This document shows, piece by piece, positions 53,787 to 62,643 of a stretch of 64,000 nt of DNA (position 1 is the stretch's first letter; each line of letters opens with the position of its first letter). The DNA comes from Saccharospirillum sp040881935 (GTDB lineage: Bacteria; Pseudomonadota; Gammaproteobacteria; Pseudomonadales; Natronospirillaceae): positions 1 to 64,000 of the forward strand of contig NZ_JBBECH010000068.1 in assembly GCF_040881935.1 (NCBI RefSeq), written 5' to 3'. The translations under genes and the position numbers were made by a program. A model generated the notes under the pieces. That model saw only the letters and a list, made by a program, of their open reading frames with translations, searched no databases and was not told the origin of the DNA.

Positions 53787-54923
53787 TTGAGTACGCCAGC
53801 CATACTCGCACTAGCTGACGGCAGTCTGTTTCGGGGGGTCAGCATTGGCGCCCCGGGAGAATCGATCGGTGAGGTGGTGTTCAATACCGCCATGACCGGT
53901 TACCAGGAAATTCTGACAGACCCCTCCTATGCCCGCCAAATCGTTACCCTCACTTACCCGCACATCGGGAATACCGGTACCAATTCCGAAGATGAAGAAT
54001 CGGAACATGTCTGGGCCGCTGGTCTGATTATTCGTGATTTGCCGTTGCTGCACAGTAATTTCCGCAGCGAGCAGTCATTGCAGGGCTACTTGATCGACAA
54101 CAATGTGGTTGCCATCGCCGATATCGACACCCGCCGCCTGACACGCTTATTGCGGGAAAAAGGTGCGCAAAGTGGTTGCATCATGGCGGGCGAGAACCTC
54201 GACGAAGCGCGGGCGCTGGAACTGGCCCGGGGTTTTGCCGGACTCAAAGGCATGGACTTGGCCAAAGAAGTCACCACCGACACCGCCTATCAGTGGCGCG
54301 AAACCAGCTGGTCATTGAATGACGGTCACCAGGTACGTGGTGATGAAGAATTGCCGCTGCATGTGGTTGCCTACGATTACGGTGTAAAGCGCAACATTCT
54401 GCGCATGCTGGTCGACCGTGGCTGTCGCCTGACCGTGGTGCCGGCACAAACACCGGCCGCCGATGTATTGGCGCTCAAGCCCGACGGCGTGTTCCTATCC
54501 AATGGCCCGGGCGATCCGGAACCCTGTGACTACGCCATTGAAGCCATACGCGAATTGCTGGAGACCGATATTCCGGTCTTCGGTATTTGCCTGGGCCACC
54601 AGTTGCTGGGCCTGGCCAGTGGCGCCAAAACGCTGAAAATGAAATTCGGTCACCACGGTGCCAACCACCCGGTGGAAGTGATGGCAGACAACACCGTAAT
54701 GATTACCAGCCAGAACCATGGCTTTGCAATCGATGGTGACACCCTGCCCGCCAACCTGGTGGCTACGCACCGTTCTCTGTTCGACGGCTCACTGCAGGGC
54801 GTGCACCGCACTGACAAGGCCGCTTTCAGTTTCCAGGGGCACCCGGAGGCGAGTCCGGGTCCGCGCGATTGCGCCCCTTTGTTTGATCACTTCATCGAAC
54901 TGATGCAAGCGGATCGCCGATGA
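53787..54923 (+). CDS. carA: carbamoyl-phosphate synthase small subunit
   Basis: Glutaminase subunit that supplies ammonia to CarB for arginine and pyrimidine synthesis. 378 residues. Seen: FNTAMTGYQEILTDPSY in the N-terminal domain and the class I glutamine amidotransferase motif PVFGICLGHQLLGLA with its cysteine, then HxE-type SFQGHPEASPGP. The start is TTG at 53787, preceded by GAGGA. carB follows after 71 bp. Confidence 0.96.
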   Translation: MSTPAILALADGSLFRGVSIGAPGESIGEVVFNTAMTGYQEILTDPSYARQIVTLTYPHIGNTGTNSEDEESEHVWAAGLIIRDLPLLHSNFRSEQSLQGYLIDNNVVAIADIDTRRLTRLLREKGAQSGCIMAGENLDEARALELARGFAGLKGMDLAKEVTTDTAYQWRETSWSLNDGHQVRGDEELPLHVVAYDYGVKRNILRMLVDRGCRLTVVPAQTPAADVLALKPDGVFLSNGPGDPEPCDYAIEAIRELLETDIPVFGICLGHQLLGLASGAKTLKMKFGHHGANHPVEVMADNTVMITSQNHGFAIDGDTLPANLVATHRSLFDGSLQGVHRTDKAAFSFQGHPEASPGPRDCAPLFDHFIELMQADRR

Positions 54924-54994
54924 ACGGTTCACGCCAGACGCCTGTAAACGTCTCCCGTATTCCGTCCAGCCATCTGCTATGAGCGAAGCGAATC

Positions 54995-57900
54995 ATGCCA
55001 AAACGTACTGATATCAAAAGCATACTGATCCTCGGCGCTGGCCCTATTGTAATCGGCCAGGCCTGCGAATTTGATTACTCCGGAGCCCAGGCCTGCAAGG
55101 CCCTGCGTGAAGAGGGCTACCGCGTCATTCTGGTAAACTCCAACCCGGCCACCATCATGACCGACCCGGCCATGGCCGATGCCACCTACATTGAACCGGT
55201 GGTGTGGAGCGAAGTCGCTAAAATTATCGAGAAAGAACGTCCCGATGCAGTGTTGCCGACCATGGGCGGCCAGACCGCATTGAACTGCGCACTGGATCTG
55301 GAACGTGAAGGCGTACTGGAAAAATTCGGGGTGCAGATGATCGGTGCCAACGCCGATACCATCGACAAAGCCGAAGACCGCGAGCGGTTCGACGACGCCA
55401 TGAAAGCCATTGGCCTGGAAACCCCGCGCCATGGTATTGCCCGGTCGATCGAACAGGCCTGGGTAATACTCGAAGACATTGGCCTGCCGTGCATCATTCG
55501 CCCCAGCTTCACCATGGGTGGCTCCGGCGGTGGCATTGCCTACAACCGGGAAGAATTTGCAGAAATCTGCGAACGCGGGCTGGACCTGTCACCGACCCGT
55601 GAACTGCTGATCGATGAAAGCCTGATCGGCTGGAAAGAATACGAAACGGAAGTGGTGCGCGACAAAGCGGATAACTGCATTATTGTTTGTACCATCGAAA
55701 ACTTTGATGCTCTGGGCGTGCACACCGGCGACTCCATTACCGTTGCCCCGGCTCAGACGCTGACCGACAAGGAATATCAAATCATGCGTGACGCCTCGCT
55801 GGCGGTGTTGCGTGAGATTGGTGTTGAAACCGGTGGCTCCAACGTCCAGTTTGGCATCAACCCGGAAAACGGTCGCATGGTGGTCATTGAAATGAACCCG
55901 CGGGTAAGTCGCTCTTCGGCGCTGGCGTCGAAGGCGACTGGCTTTCCGATTGCCAAGATCGCCGCCAAGTTGGCGGTGGGTTACACCCTTGATGAACTGC
56001 AGAACGACATCACCGGCGGTGTTACTCCGGCCTCGTTCGAGCCGAGCATCGATTATGTGGTCACCAAGATTCCACGCTTTGCGTTCGAGAAATTTCCGCA
56101 AGCCAACGATCGCCTGACCACCCAGATGAAATCGGTTGGTGAAGTCATGGCCATTGGCCGTAACTTTCAGGAGTCGGTTCAAAAAGCCTTGCGCGGTTTG
56201 GAAGTCAGCGCTGCCGGTTTCGACAGCAAGGTCGATCTGAACACCGACGAAGCCAACGACATCATCGTGCGCGAACTGAAAGAACCCGGCGCCGAGCGCA
56301 TCTGGTACATCGGCGATGCGTTCCGGGCCGACTTCAGCGTCGAGGAAGTCCACCGCCTGACCGGGATCGACCCCTGGTACCTGGTGCAGATCGAAGATCT
56401 GATCAACGAAGAAAAAACCCTGCAGGAATCCGGCATGAAAGACCTGGGTGCCGATGCCATGCGTCGCCTCAAGCGCAAGGGTTTCTCCGATGAGCGGCTG
56501 GCCTTCCTGATGGGCGTCAGCGAGAAAGAACTGCGCAAAAAGCGCTGGGCTCAGGGTGTTCGTCCGGTTTACAAGCGGGTGGATACCTGTGCCGCCGAGT
56601 TTGCCTCCAGCACCGCCTATATGTATTCCAGTTACGACGAGGAATGCGAAGCCGCGCCGAGTGATCGTGAAAAAATCATGGTCATCGGCGGTGGTCCGAA
56701 CCGGATTGGTCAGGGTATTGAGTTTGACTACTGCTGCGTGCATGCCGCACTGGCGGCGCGTGAAGACGGCTTTGAGACCATCATGGTCAACTGCAATCCG
56801 GAAACCGTGTCGACTGATTATGACACCTCAGACCGCTTGTATTTCGAGCCGGTCACACTGGAAGACGTGCTGGAGATCATTGATCTCGAAAAACCCAAAG
56901 GCGTTATTGTTCAGTTCGGTGGTCAGACCCCTCTGAAACTGGCGCGTGAACTCGAAGCCGCTGGTGCACCCATCATCGGCACCTCGCCGGATGCGATCGA
57001 CCGGGCGGAAGACCGCGAACGTTTCCAGGTGATGATCGAAAAACTGAACCTGTTGCAGCCAGAGAACGGCACCGCACGCAGCCTGGAACAGGCACTGACC
57101 ATTGCCCGTCGCATTGGTTACCCGCTGGTGGTGCGGCCGTCTTATGTTCTCGGTGGCCGGGCGATGGAAATCGTCTACGAGGAAGCCGAGCTTGAGCGCT
57201 ACATGCGCGATGCGGTGAAGGTCTCCAACGACTCGCCGGTACTGCTCGACCACTTCCTTGATTCGGCGATCGAGATCGATATCGACGCGGTCAGCGACGG
57301 CCAGCAGGTAGTGATTGGCGGCATCATGCAGCATATTGAACAGGCCGGGGTACACTCCGGTGACTCCGCCTGCTCATTGCCGCCTTACAGTCTGCCCGAG
57401 AAAGCCCTGGATCTGATTCACCGGCAGATCACCGACATGGCGCTGGAACTGAACGTCATTGGCTTAATGAACGTGCAGATGGCGTGGCAGGATGAACAGC
57501 TGTACATCATTGAAGTGAACCCGCGTGCCTCGCGGACAGTGCCTTTTGTCTCCAAGGCGATCGGCGTTTCGCTGGCCAAGGTGGCTGCTCAGGTGATGAC
57601 CGGTAAGACCCTGGCCGAGATTGGTTTCACCACCGAGATCATCCCGAATTACTACTCGGTCAAGGAAGCGGTGCTGCCGTTCAACAAGTTCCCGGGTGTC
57701 GACCCGATCCTCAGCCCGGAAATGAAATCCACCGGCGAGGTGATGGGCACCGGTGATACCTTTGCCGAGGCCTTCGCCAAGGCAGTGTTGGGTGCGGGTA
57801 TTACCTTGCCGCAGAAAGGCATCGTAATCATCTCGGTCAAAGACCGCGACAAGAAGGCCATTCTTGGTGTGGCACGCTCACTGGACGAACTTGGCTTCGA

Positions 57901-58222
57901 TGTCCGCGCAACGGAAGGGACGGCGAAGTACCTGACAGAGCAGGGGGTCAGTGTCTCGGTTGTGAACAAGGTCAAGGAAGGTCGGCCACACCTGGTGGAT
58001 ATGATCAAAAACCACGAAGTGGTGTTTATGATCAACACCACCGAAGGGCGTCAGTCGATCATCGACAGTTCCGAAATTCGTCGTAGTGCATTGCAGCACA
58101 AGGTTTATTACACTACGACGTTGGCAGGGGCCGAAGCGTCAGTGATGGCCATGCGCCTTGCCGGGAATACACCGGTCCGTCGGCTGCAGGATTTGCACGC
58201 CACCCAGACGTCAACCGCCTGA
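54995..58222 (+). CDS. carB: carbamoyl-phosphate synthase large subunit
   Basis: Synthetase subunit of carbamoyl phosphate synthase, 1075 residues. Two homologous ATP-grasp halves are visible: PSFTMGGSGGGIAYN and FGINPENGRMVVIEMNPRVS in the first, PSYVLGGRAMEIVYEEAEL and YIIEVNPRASRTVPF in the second, then the allosteric C-terminal domain. All parts are present and of normal length. greA follows after an intrinsic terminator. Confidence 0.98.
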   Translation: MPKRTDIKSILILGAGPIVIGQACEFDYSGAQACKALREEGYRVILVNSNPATIMTDPAMADATYIEPVVWSEVAKIIEKERPDAVLPTMGGQTALNCALDLEREGVLEKFGVQMIGANADTIDKAEDRERFDDAMKAIGLETPRHGIARSIEQAWVILEDIGLPCIIRPSFTMGGSGGGIAYNREEFAEICERGLDLSPTRELLIDESLIGWKEYETEVVRDKADNCIIVCTIENFDALGVHTGDSITVAPAQTLTDKEYQIMRDASLAVLREIGVETGGSNVQFGINPENGRMVVIEMNPRVSRSSALASKATGFPIAKIAAKLAVGYTLDELQNDITGGVTPASFEPSIDYVVTKIPRFAFEKFPQANDRLTTQMKSVGEVMAIGRNFQESVQKALRGLEVSAAGFDSKVDLNTDEANDIIVRELKEPGAERIWYIGDAFRADFSVEEVHRLTGIDPWYLVQIEDLINEEKTLQESGMKDLGADAMRRLKRKGFSDERLAFLMGVSEKELRKKRWAQGVRPVYKRVDTCAAEFASSTAYMYSSYDEECEAAPSDREKIMVIGGGPNRIGQGIEFDYCCVHAALAAREDGFETIMVNCNPETVSTDYDTSDRLYFEPVTLEDVLEIIDLEKPKGVIVQFGGQTPLKLARELEAAGAPIIGTSPDAIDRAEDRERFQVMIEKLNLLQPENGTARSLEQALTIARRIGYPLVVRPSYVLGGRAMEIVYEEAELERYMRDAVKVSNDSPVLLDHFLDSAIEIDIDAVSDGQQVVIGGIMQHIEQAGVHSGDSACSLPPYSLPEKALDLIHRQITDMALELNVIGLMNVQMAWQDEQLYIIEVNPRASRTVPFVSKAIGVSLAKVAAQVMTGKTLAEIGFTTEIIPNYYSVKEAVLPFNKFPGVDPILSPEMKSTGEVMGTGDTFAEAFAKAVLGAGITLPQKGIVIISVKDRDKKAILGVARSLDELGFDVRATEGTAKYLTEQGVSVSVVNKVKEGRPHLVDMIKNHEVVFMINTTEGRQSIIDSSEIRRSALQHKVYYTTTLAGAEASVMAMRLAGNTPVRRLQDLHATQTSTA

Positions 58223-58242
58223 CCGGCGAGTTGGCGGTAAAG

Positions 58243-58269
58243 AAGGGTGCTTAACGGCGCCCTTTTTTT
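58243..58269 (+). terminator. intrinsic terminator between carB and greA
   Basis: AAGGGTGC/GCGCCCTT stem (one T-G pair) with a six-base loop and seven T. Confidence 0.85.
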
Positions 58270-58382
58270 ATTCAGTATACTTTTTTATTGAGTTTATAAA
58301 GAAGGGGGCAGCCCGGTACGGGGTGTCCGCACGAATTTATTGTACCGGCCAGACGTGCCGGTCTACCAGGCAGGGTAACTGT

Positions 58383-58859
58383 ATGCAACGCTATCCAATG
58401 ACTCTCGAGGGCGAACTGGCTCTGCAAAATGAGCTGCGTGATCTAAAAACGAATCAGCGGCCGCGTGTGATCAAGGCCATTGCCGAAGCGCGTGAGCATG
58501 GCGATTTGAAAGAGAATGCCGAATATCATGCGGCGCGTGAGCAGCAAGGGTTTATCGAAGGCCGTATTCAGGAAATTGAGATGAAGCTGGGTAATGCCCA
58601 GGTGATTAATATTCATGACATTCCGCACAGCGGCAAGGTCATTTTCGGTACCACCGTGACCCTGTTGAACCTCGATACCGATAAAGGCGTGATCTACAAA
58701 ATCGTAGGGGAAGACGAAGCCAACGTTAAAGTTAACAAGATATCGGTTACGTCCCCCATTGCCCGTGCCCTAATCGGCAAAGAGGAAGGTGATGTTGTCG
58801 TGGTGAAAACGCCGGGTGGCGATGTTGAATACGAAATCGAGCAGGTTCAGCATGCCTGA
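58383..58859 (+). CDS. greA: transcription elongation factor GreA
   Basis: Coiled-coil factor that inserts into RNA polymerase to rescue backtracked complexes. 158 residues. Seen: the N-terminal coiled coil with REHGDLKENAEYHAAREQQG, whose acidic tip acts in cleavage, and the C-terminal domain with SVTSPIARALIGKEEGDVV. The ATG at 58383 (MQRYPMTLEGE) is the conserved start. carAB-greA is a standard order. Confidence 0.96.
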   Translation: MQRYPMTLEGELALQNELRDLKTNQRPRVIKAIAEAREHGDLKENAEYHAAREQQGFIEGRIQEIEMKLGNAQVINIHDIPHSGKVIFGTTVTLLNLDTDKGVIYKIVGEDEANVKVNKISVTSPIARALIGKEEGDVVVVKTPGGDVEYEIEQVQHA

Positions 58860-58917
58860 ACGGGGCTGGGCAGCTGGCTGGGTCTTTTGGGCACAATAGT
58901 ATTCTTAAAATCACTCT

Positions 58918-58947
58918 TTATCAGGCGATCAGACAAAATGGTATAGT
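58918..58947 (+). promoter_or_regulatory. candidate promoter/operator of the KAS III cassette
   Basis: TTATCA (58918-58923) and TATAGT (58942-58947) with an 18-bp spacer. The -10 box overlaps an ATAGT-AAT-ACTAT inverted repeat (58943-58955), a possible operator. The surroundings are unusually AT-rich for this genome. Confidence 0.4.
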
Positions 58948-58996
58948 AATACTATCCAAATTGGTTCTTTTCCAGTGACAAAGGAGTACGTCAGGG

Positions 58997-60109
58997 ATGC
59001 GAAGCGCCTACATCACCGGGACCGGCGTTTGCCTGCCCGGAACCGCCGTCAGCAATGCCGACATGGAAGCCTACATTGGCACCCTAAGCCCGGCGCACAG
59101 TCGGCTGGGCCGGGCAACCTTGCGCCACAACGGAATACAACAGCGGCATTATGCGCGCGCGGCCGACGGGCGAACGACTCACACCAATGCTCAATTGGCC
59201 ACCGCGGCTATTCGCGCGGCGCTGGGCTCGGCCCGATGCCGGGATAACCGGCTCGATCTGCTCTGTACCGGCACCACCCAGGGCGACTTGCTGGTTCCGG
59301 GGTTCGCCAGTGCCGTGCAGGCTGGGCTGGGCATCGCCAACCTGGAAATAGCCTCCTTTCAGTCGGTCTGCGCCAGCAGTCTGATGGCGCTTAAAACCGC
59401 AATGATGGCGGTACAGACCAGTCAGTCAGATGCCGCCGCAGTCAGCGGTAGCGAGTATTCCAGCCGCTGGTTCCAACCCTCTTTTTATGCCGATTCCTAC
59501 CGGGACAATCCGGATCCGGGCATCGAGTTTCTGCGTTATACCCTGTCCGACGGTGGCGGAGCGGTGATTGTTGAACCCGAACCGGTAGCCGGGCGTCGCA
59601 ATTTGCGCATCGACTGGATGGAACAACGCTCCTTCGCCGATCGTTTTCCCAACTGCATGTACGCCGGGGCCACTACCAACAGCGCTGACGCCATGCCCTG
59701 GAGTGTTTATGCGTCGCCGAGCGAAGCGCACCAGGCCGGAGCCATAGCCCTGAAGCAGGATTTCAAGTTGCTTTATGAGCTGTTTCCGGTCTGGATCGGC
59801 TACTATCTGGAGCTGCTCGACGCCCGCAGACTGAACCCAGCCGACATCGACGTATTTTTGCCGCACTATTCGGCAGAATCCCTGGGCCATGAAATGCAAC
59901 GCCTGTTGCAGGCGACCGGCGCCATGATTCCGCAAGAGCGCTGGTTCAATACCCTGAGCGAGCGGGGCAATACCGGGTCAGCGTCTTTGTTTGTCATGCT
60001 GAACGACTGGATGGAGCGGGCCGACCCGCAGCCCGGGCAACGCCTGCTATGCTTTGTGCCGGAAAGCGGCCGGGCGTTGGCGGCTTTTATGCATTTGACG
60101 GTAGTCTAG
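58997..60109 (+). CDS. KAS III-like (thiolase-fold) condensing or acyl-transfer enzyme
   Basis: 370 residues of the FabH-type thiolase superfamily. The triad is complete: Cys in SVCASSLMALK, His in FLPHYSAES, Asn in RGNTGSASLF. The N-terminus (YITGTGVCLPGTAVSN) is typical, but the protein is longer than FabH and the substrate segments differ. It may condense or transfer an acyl chain in a specialised pathway. It is the first of three genes with the diiron-like and unknown proteins; its TAG stop lies within the terminal repeat of a 162-bp inserted element. Confidence 0.85.
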   Translation: MRSAYITGTGVCLPGTAVSNADMEAYIGTLSPAHSRLGRATLRHNGIQQRHYARAADGRTTHTNAQLATAAIRAALGSARCRDNRLDLLCTGTTQGDLLVPGFASAVQAGLGIANLEIASFQSVCASSLMALKTAMMAVQTSQSDAAAVSGSEYSSRWFQPSFYADSYRDNPDPGIEFLRYTLSDGGGAVIVEPEPVAGRRNLRIDWMEQRSFADRFPNCMYAGATTNSADAMPWSVYASPSEAHQAGAIALKQDFKLLYELFPVWIGYYLELLDARRLNPADIDVFLPHYSAESLGHEMQRLLQATGAMIPQERWFNTLSERGNTGSASLFVMLNDWMERADPQPGQRLLCFVPESGRALAAFMHLTVV

Positions 60110-60268
60110 TGGTCCCTGCGCAAAGTTCGGGTACTGTTCGCGTCGCCAGAACGCGCAGTGCTTCGTTGTTGAACCTTGAAATAGCGCTGCTATTCCGGCG
60201 GTTCGCCGCCTCGCCCTGCACATTCTGGCTGTGCTCCTTAGTACCCGAACTTCACGCATGAACCACTA
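60107..60268. repeat. 162-bp palindromic MITE-like element
   Basis: 29-bp terminal inverted repeats (60107-60135 and 60240-60268; 25 of 29 matching) that begin TAGTGGT and end ACCACTA. It separates the KAS III-like and diiron-like genes. Removing the element with one TA copy restores a TAA stop 20 bp before the next start, suggesting insertion into a TA site. No transposase gene inside. Confidence 0.75.
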
Positions 60269-60283
60269 ACAGGAGATATCGGT

Positions 60284-60976
60284 ATGAACAGTGCTATTTG
60301 CAGTGGCACGGATGTACAGCACGTTATGCGTCGGCTGACCCGCATCTGGAGTGAATTTGAGAGCCGGTTGCGCGCCGTCCCCATCATCGCCGATGCCCAT
60401 GCCGGCCGTATCCGTTTGGCCGATTATCGCACCCTGCTCAAAGACCACTACGCTCAGGTAATTGAGGGCAGTGGCTGGATCAGCCGGGCCGCCTCGTCGG
60501 TAAGTCGGCCTTATCTGGAGCAGCGCTCCCTGTTTCTGCGCCATGCGGTCACCGAGCACCGCGACTATGAAATGCTGGTCCGGGATTTTGCCGCCTGTGA
60601 GGGAGACCTGAACGAACTGGTCGATGCCCGCAAGAACCTGGGCTCGATGGCGTTGTCGGCCTGGATGTATCATCGCGCCAGCCAGCCCAACCCCTTTGAC
60701 CTGCTCGGTGCCATGTTCATCATTGAAGGGCTGGGCCAGTGGTTCGCCCGCTCCTTCGCCGAAGCGGTGACGGCAAACCTGTCGCTGACGGAAGCCCAGA
60801 CCGGATTCTATCGCTACCACGCCGATCACGACCCGGACCATCTGGCCGAGCTGGAAGCCTTGCTGGGCAGCGGTGTGCTCGAAATACCGGACATGGCCGA
60901 CACCCTGGTCGAAACCGCAGCGGTCACCGCCCGTCTGTATCTGTTGCAACTGGAAGAAGTGGGGCATTACGGATGA
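60284..60976 (+). CDS. heme-oxygenase-like diiron (HDO/TenA-PqqC fold) protein
   Basis: 230 residues, all helical. Histidine and acid motifs (KDHYAQVIEGSG, LRHAVTEHRDYEML, FIIEGLGQW, YHADHDPDHLAELE) fit the metal-binding positions of heme-oxygenase-like iron oxygenases such as UndA or CADD-like proteins, which act on fatty acids or amino acids. The substrate is unknown. AGGAG precedes the ATG at 60284. Its stop overlaps the start of the third cassette gene (ATGA). Confidence 0.8.
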   Translation: MNSAICSGTDVQHVMRRLTRIWSEFESRLRAVPIIADAHAGRIRLADYRTLLKDHYAQVIEGSGWISRAASSVSRPYLEQRSLFLRHAVTEHRDYEMLVRDFAACEGDLNELVDARKNLGSMALSAWMYHRASQPNPFDLLGAMFIIEGLGQWFARSFAEAVTANLSLTEAQTGFYRYHADHDPDHLAELEALLGSGVLEIPDMADTLVETAAVTARLYLLQLEEVGHYG

Positions 60977-61857
60977 ACTGGGACCTGGATTTCGAACATC
61001 AGCGCATAGACCCGCAGGACCCGAACCCCTGGCTGGCGTTGTATCTGGACCAAAGCCTTGACCTGCACGAGCCGGCCAAACGAGCGCTGCTGCGCGGCTA
61101 TAATTCCAGGTCTCGCCGCTATTTGTTGCCACTGATCCGACCCCTCGCCCGGCTGAGCATCATTCTGGTCAAGCTGGTGCGTATGGTATTGCCGAACCGC
61201 TGGGCCTGGCCAAGGGCTTTGCACCGAACCATCTACTGGGGCCTGAAGCACTTCGTACGGCGCGACAGCAATTACCTGATTCTGCGCCATTTCCACATCG
61301 GCACCGAAATACTGCGGTTTATCGCCGACAACGCCGGTGTGAGTATCACTTCGACGCAGCCCCTGCGCCCTCGCACCCTGGCCGATCTAAAAGAAGACGC
61401 CTTTCTGGTGCACGACCTGAACATCTACAATTTTTTGCTGGAACTGAACACCACGCTTAAAGCCGAGGGCCGGTCACTGGAGGCGCCCGCGCAGTTGAAC
61501 TTCGATTCCATCACCGATGGCGAGTTCGAACTTGACCCGGGCAATCAAGGTCGCTTTAACGTAATCGATCTGCAAACTGCCATTGAGTCCTATGTGCCGA
61601 TGTATTCACTGATGCTGACCGATCACGATTTCTGGCGCGCCGCCAATTCGCTGCAATTGGATGAGACCATCGCCATCTATCTGAGTCGCCTGCTGAATGA
61701 TCCGTTGCCGGTCGGTCTGGTCAACAATCGCCATCCGATGGTGCCGGTGATCACCCTGCACTCCGGGTTTCGGTTGATGCTGCACGGGCTGGATGCTGAA
61801 CTGATGCATGCTTATTTGCGCCAGATGAAGCGGGCGCAGTTGGCGGCGGCTGATTAA
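60973..61857 (+). CDS. unknown protein, third gene of the KAS III/diiron cassette
   Basis: Not recognised. 294 residues; after an acidic N-terminus comes a hydrophobic basic segment (LPLIRPLARLSIILVKLVRM) that may bind a membrane. Further on are LRHFHIGTEILRF, HDLNIYNFLLELN and an acidic C-terminal half (FDSITDGEFELDPGNQG). It starts at ATG 60973, overlapping the diiron gene by four bases, which suggests stoichiometric coupled production with it. Its conserved-looking histidines could be functional, but no function can be assigned. Confidence 0.7.
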   Translation: MNWDLDFEHQRIDPQDPNPWLALYLDQSLDLHEPAKRALLRGYNSRSRRYLLPLIRPLARLSIILVKLVRMVLPNRWAWPRALHRTIYWGLKHFVRRDSNYLILRHFHIGTEILRFIADNAGVSITSTQPLRPRTLADLKEDAFLVHDLNIYNFLLELNTTLKAEGRSLEAPAQLNFDSITDGEFELDPGNQGRFNVIDLQTAIESYVPMYSLMLTDHDFWRAANSLQLDETIAIYLSRLLNDPLPVGLVNNRHPMVPVITLHSGFRLMLHGLDAELMHAYLRQMKRAQLAAAD

Positions 61858-61994
61858 CGAGGCGCTGCGTCCTCCTGCAGTAGTTCAAAATGATTAAGAC
61901 AGGTATGCACCAGCGCCAGTACAGCGTCTGCCTGTTTTGACTCCAAGGTCGTACCTTTCAGAGCGTCCAACGTTGCCTCGCTTGCGCTTAACAA
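61854..61994 (-). other. possible small gene or gene remnant
   Basis: A 46-codon frame on the minus strand with a TTG start reads SASEATLDALKGTTLESK and LVHTCLNHFELLQEDAAPR, a plausible protein composition. It has no ribosome site and an in-frame stop shortly upstream; probably the end of a decayed gene. The rest of 61995-62143 shows nothing else. Confidence 0.25.
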
Positions 61995-62143
61995 CGGATC
62001 AATAAACCATCACCTTGGCGCCGCATCCTGTGATGCACTGAGCAGTCTGGTGTTCCCGGGCCAATCAGGCATGACCGCGACCGGAGCGATGGGGTAGACT
62101 GGCAGTAGACCAGACCCGGGTCTGTAATCAACAGGAGAACATC

Positions 62144-62614
62144 ATGAGTGCCGCCCTCGTCTGGATTATCGCCGGCATCGTACTGATATTGACGGAACTG
62201 ATTGCCACCAGCATCGTGGCGGTATTTATCGGGATCGGTGCCATCGTCACCGGTCTGCTGTTGCAACTGGGCCTGATCTCGTCGGTCCTGATGCAACTGC
62301 TGACGTTCAGTATGGCGACAGTGCTGAGTCTGGTGCTTGCTCGCAAGCAACTGAAACAATGGTTTCACGGGTCAACCGCTGATCGCGGCTCGTCGCAAAA
62401 CAGTTTCCAGCAGGAGCTGGGCGAGCGGGTGACGGTGGAAGAGGATTTCGATCAGGGTGCAGGCCGTGTGATCCTTAATGGTGTCGCCTGGGATGCCCTG
62501 TCGGACGATGAATTGCGCGCCGGTGAGGTGGCCTGGGTTGTCGCCAATGAAGGCATACGACTCACGGTTGCCCGGCATAAATCTCCAAGCTCACCCGACC
62601 CCATTGAACGCTAA
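62144..62614 (+). CDS. NfeD family membrane protein
   Basis: 156 residues: three or four hydrophobic helices (VWIIAGIVLILTELIATSIV, AIVTGLLLQLGLI) and a C-terminal OB-fold-like domain (GERVTVEEDFDQGAGRVILN). It is paired with an SPFH protein, 29 bp downstream, as usual for NfeD-paraslipin pairs, which probably assemble in membrane microdomains. AGGAG precedes the ATG. Confidence 0.88.
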   Translation: MSAALVWIIAGIVLILTELIATSIVAVFIGIGAIVTGLLLQLGLISSVLMQLLTFSMATVLSLVLARKQLKQWFHGSTADRGSSQNSFQQELGERVTVEEDFDQGAGRVILNGVAWDALSDDELRAGEVAWVVANEGIRLTVARHKSPSSPDPIER

Positions 62615-62643
62615 CGCACTTCACAATTAATAAGGAAAAGCAG

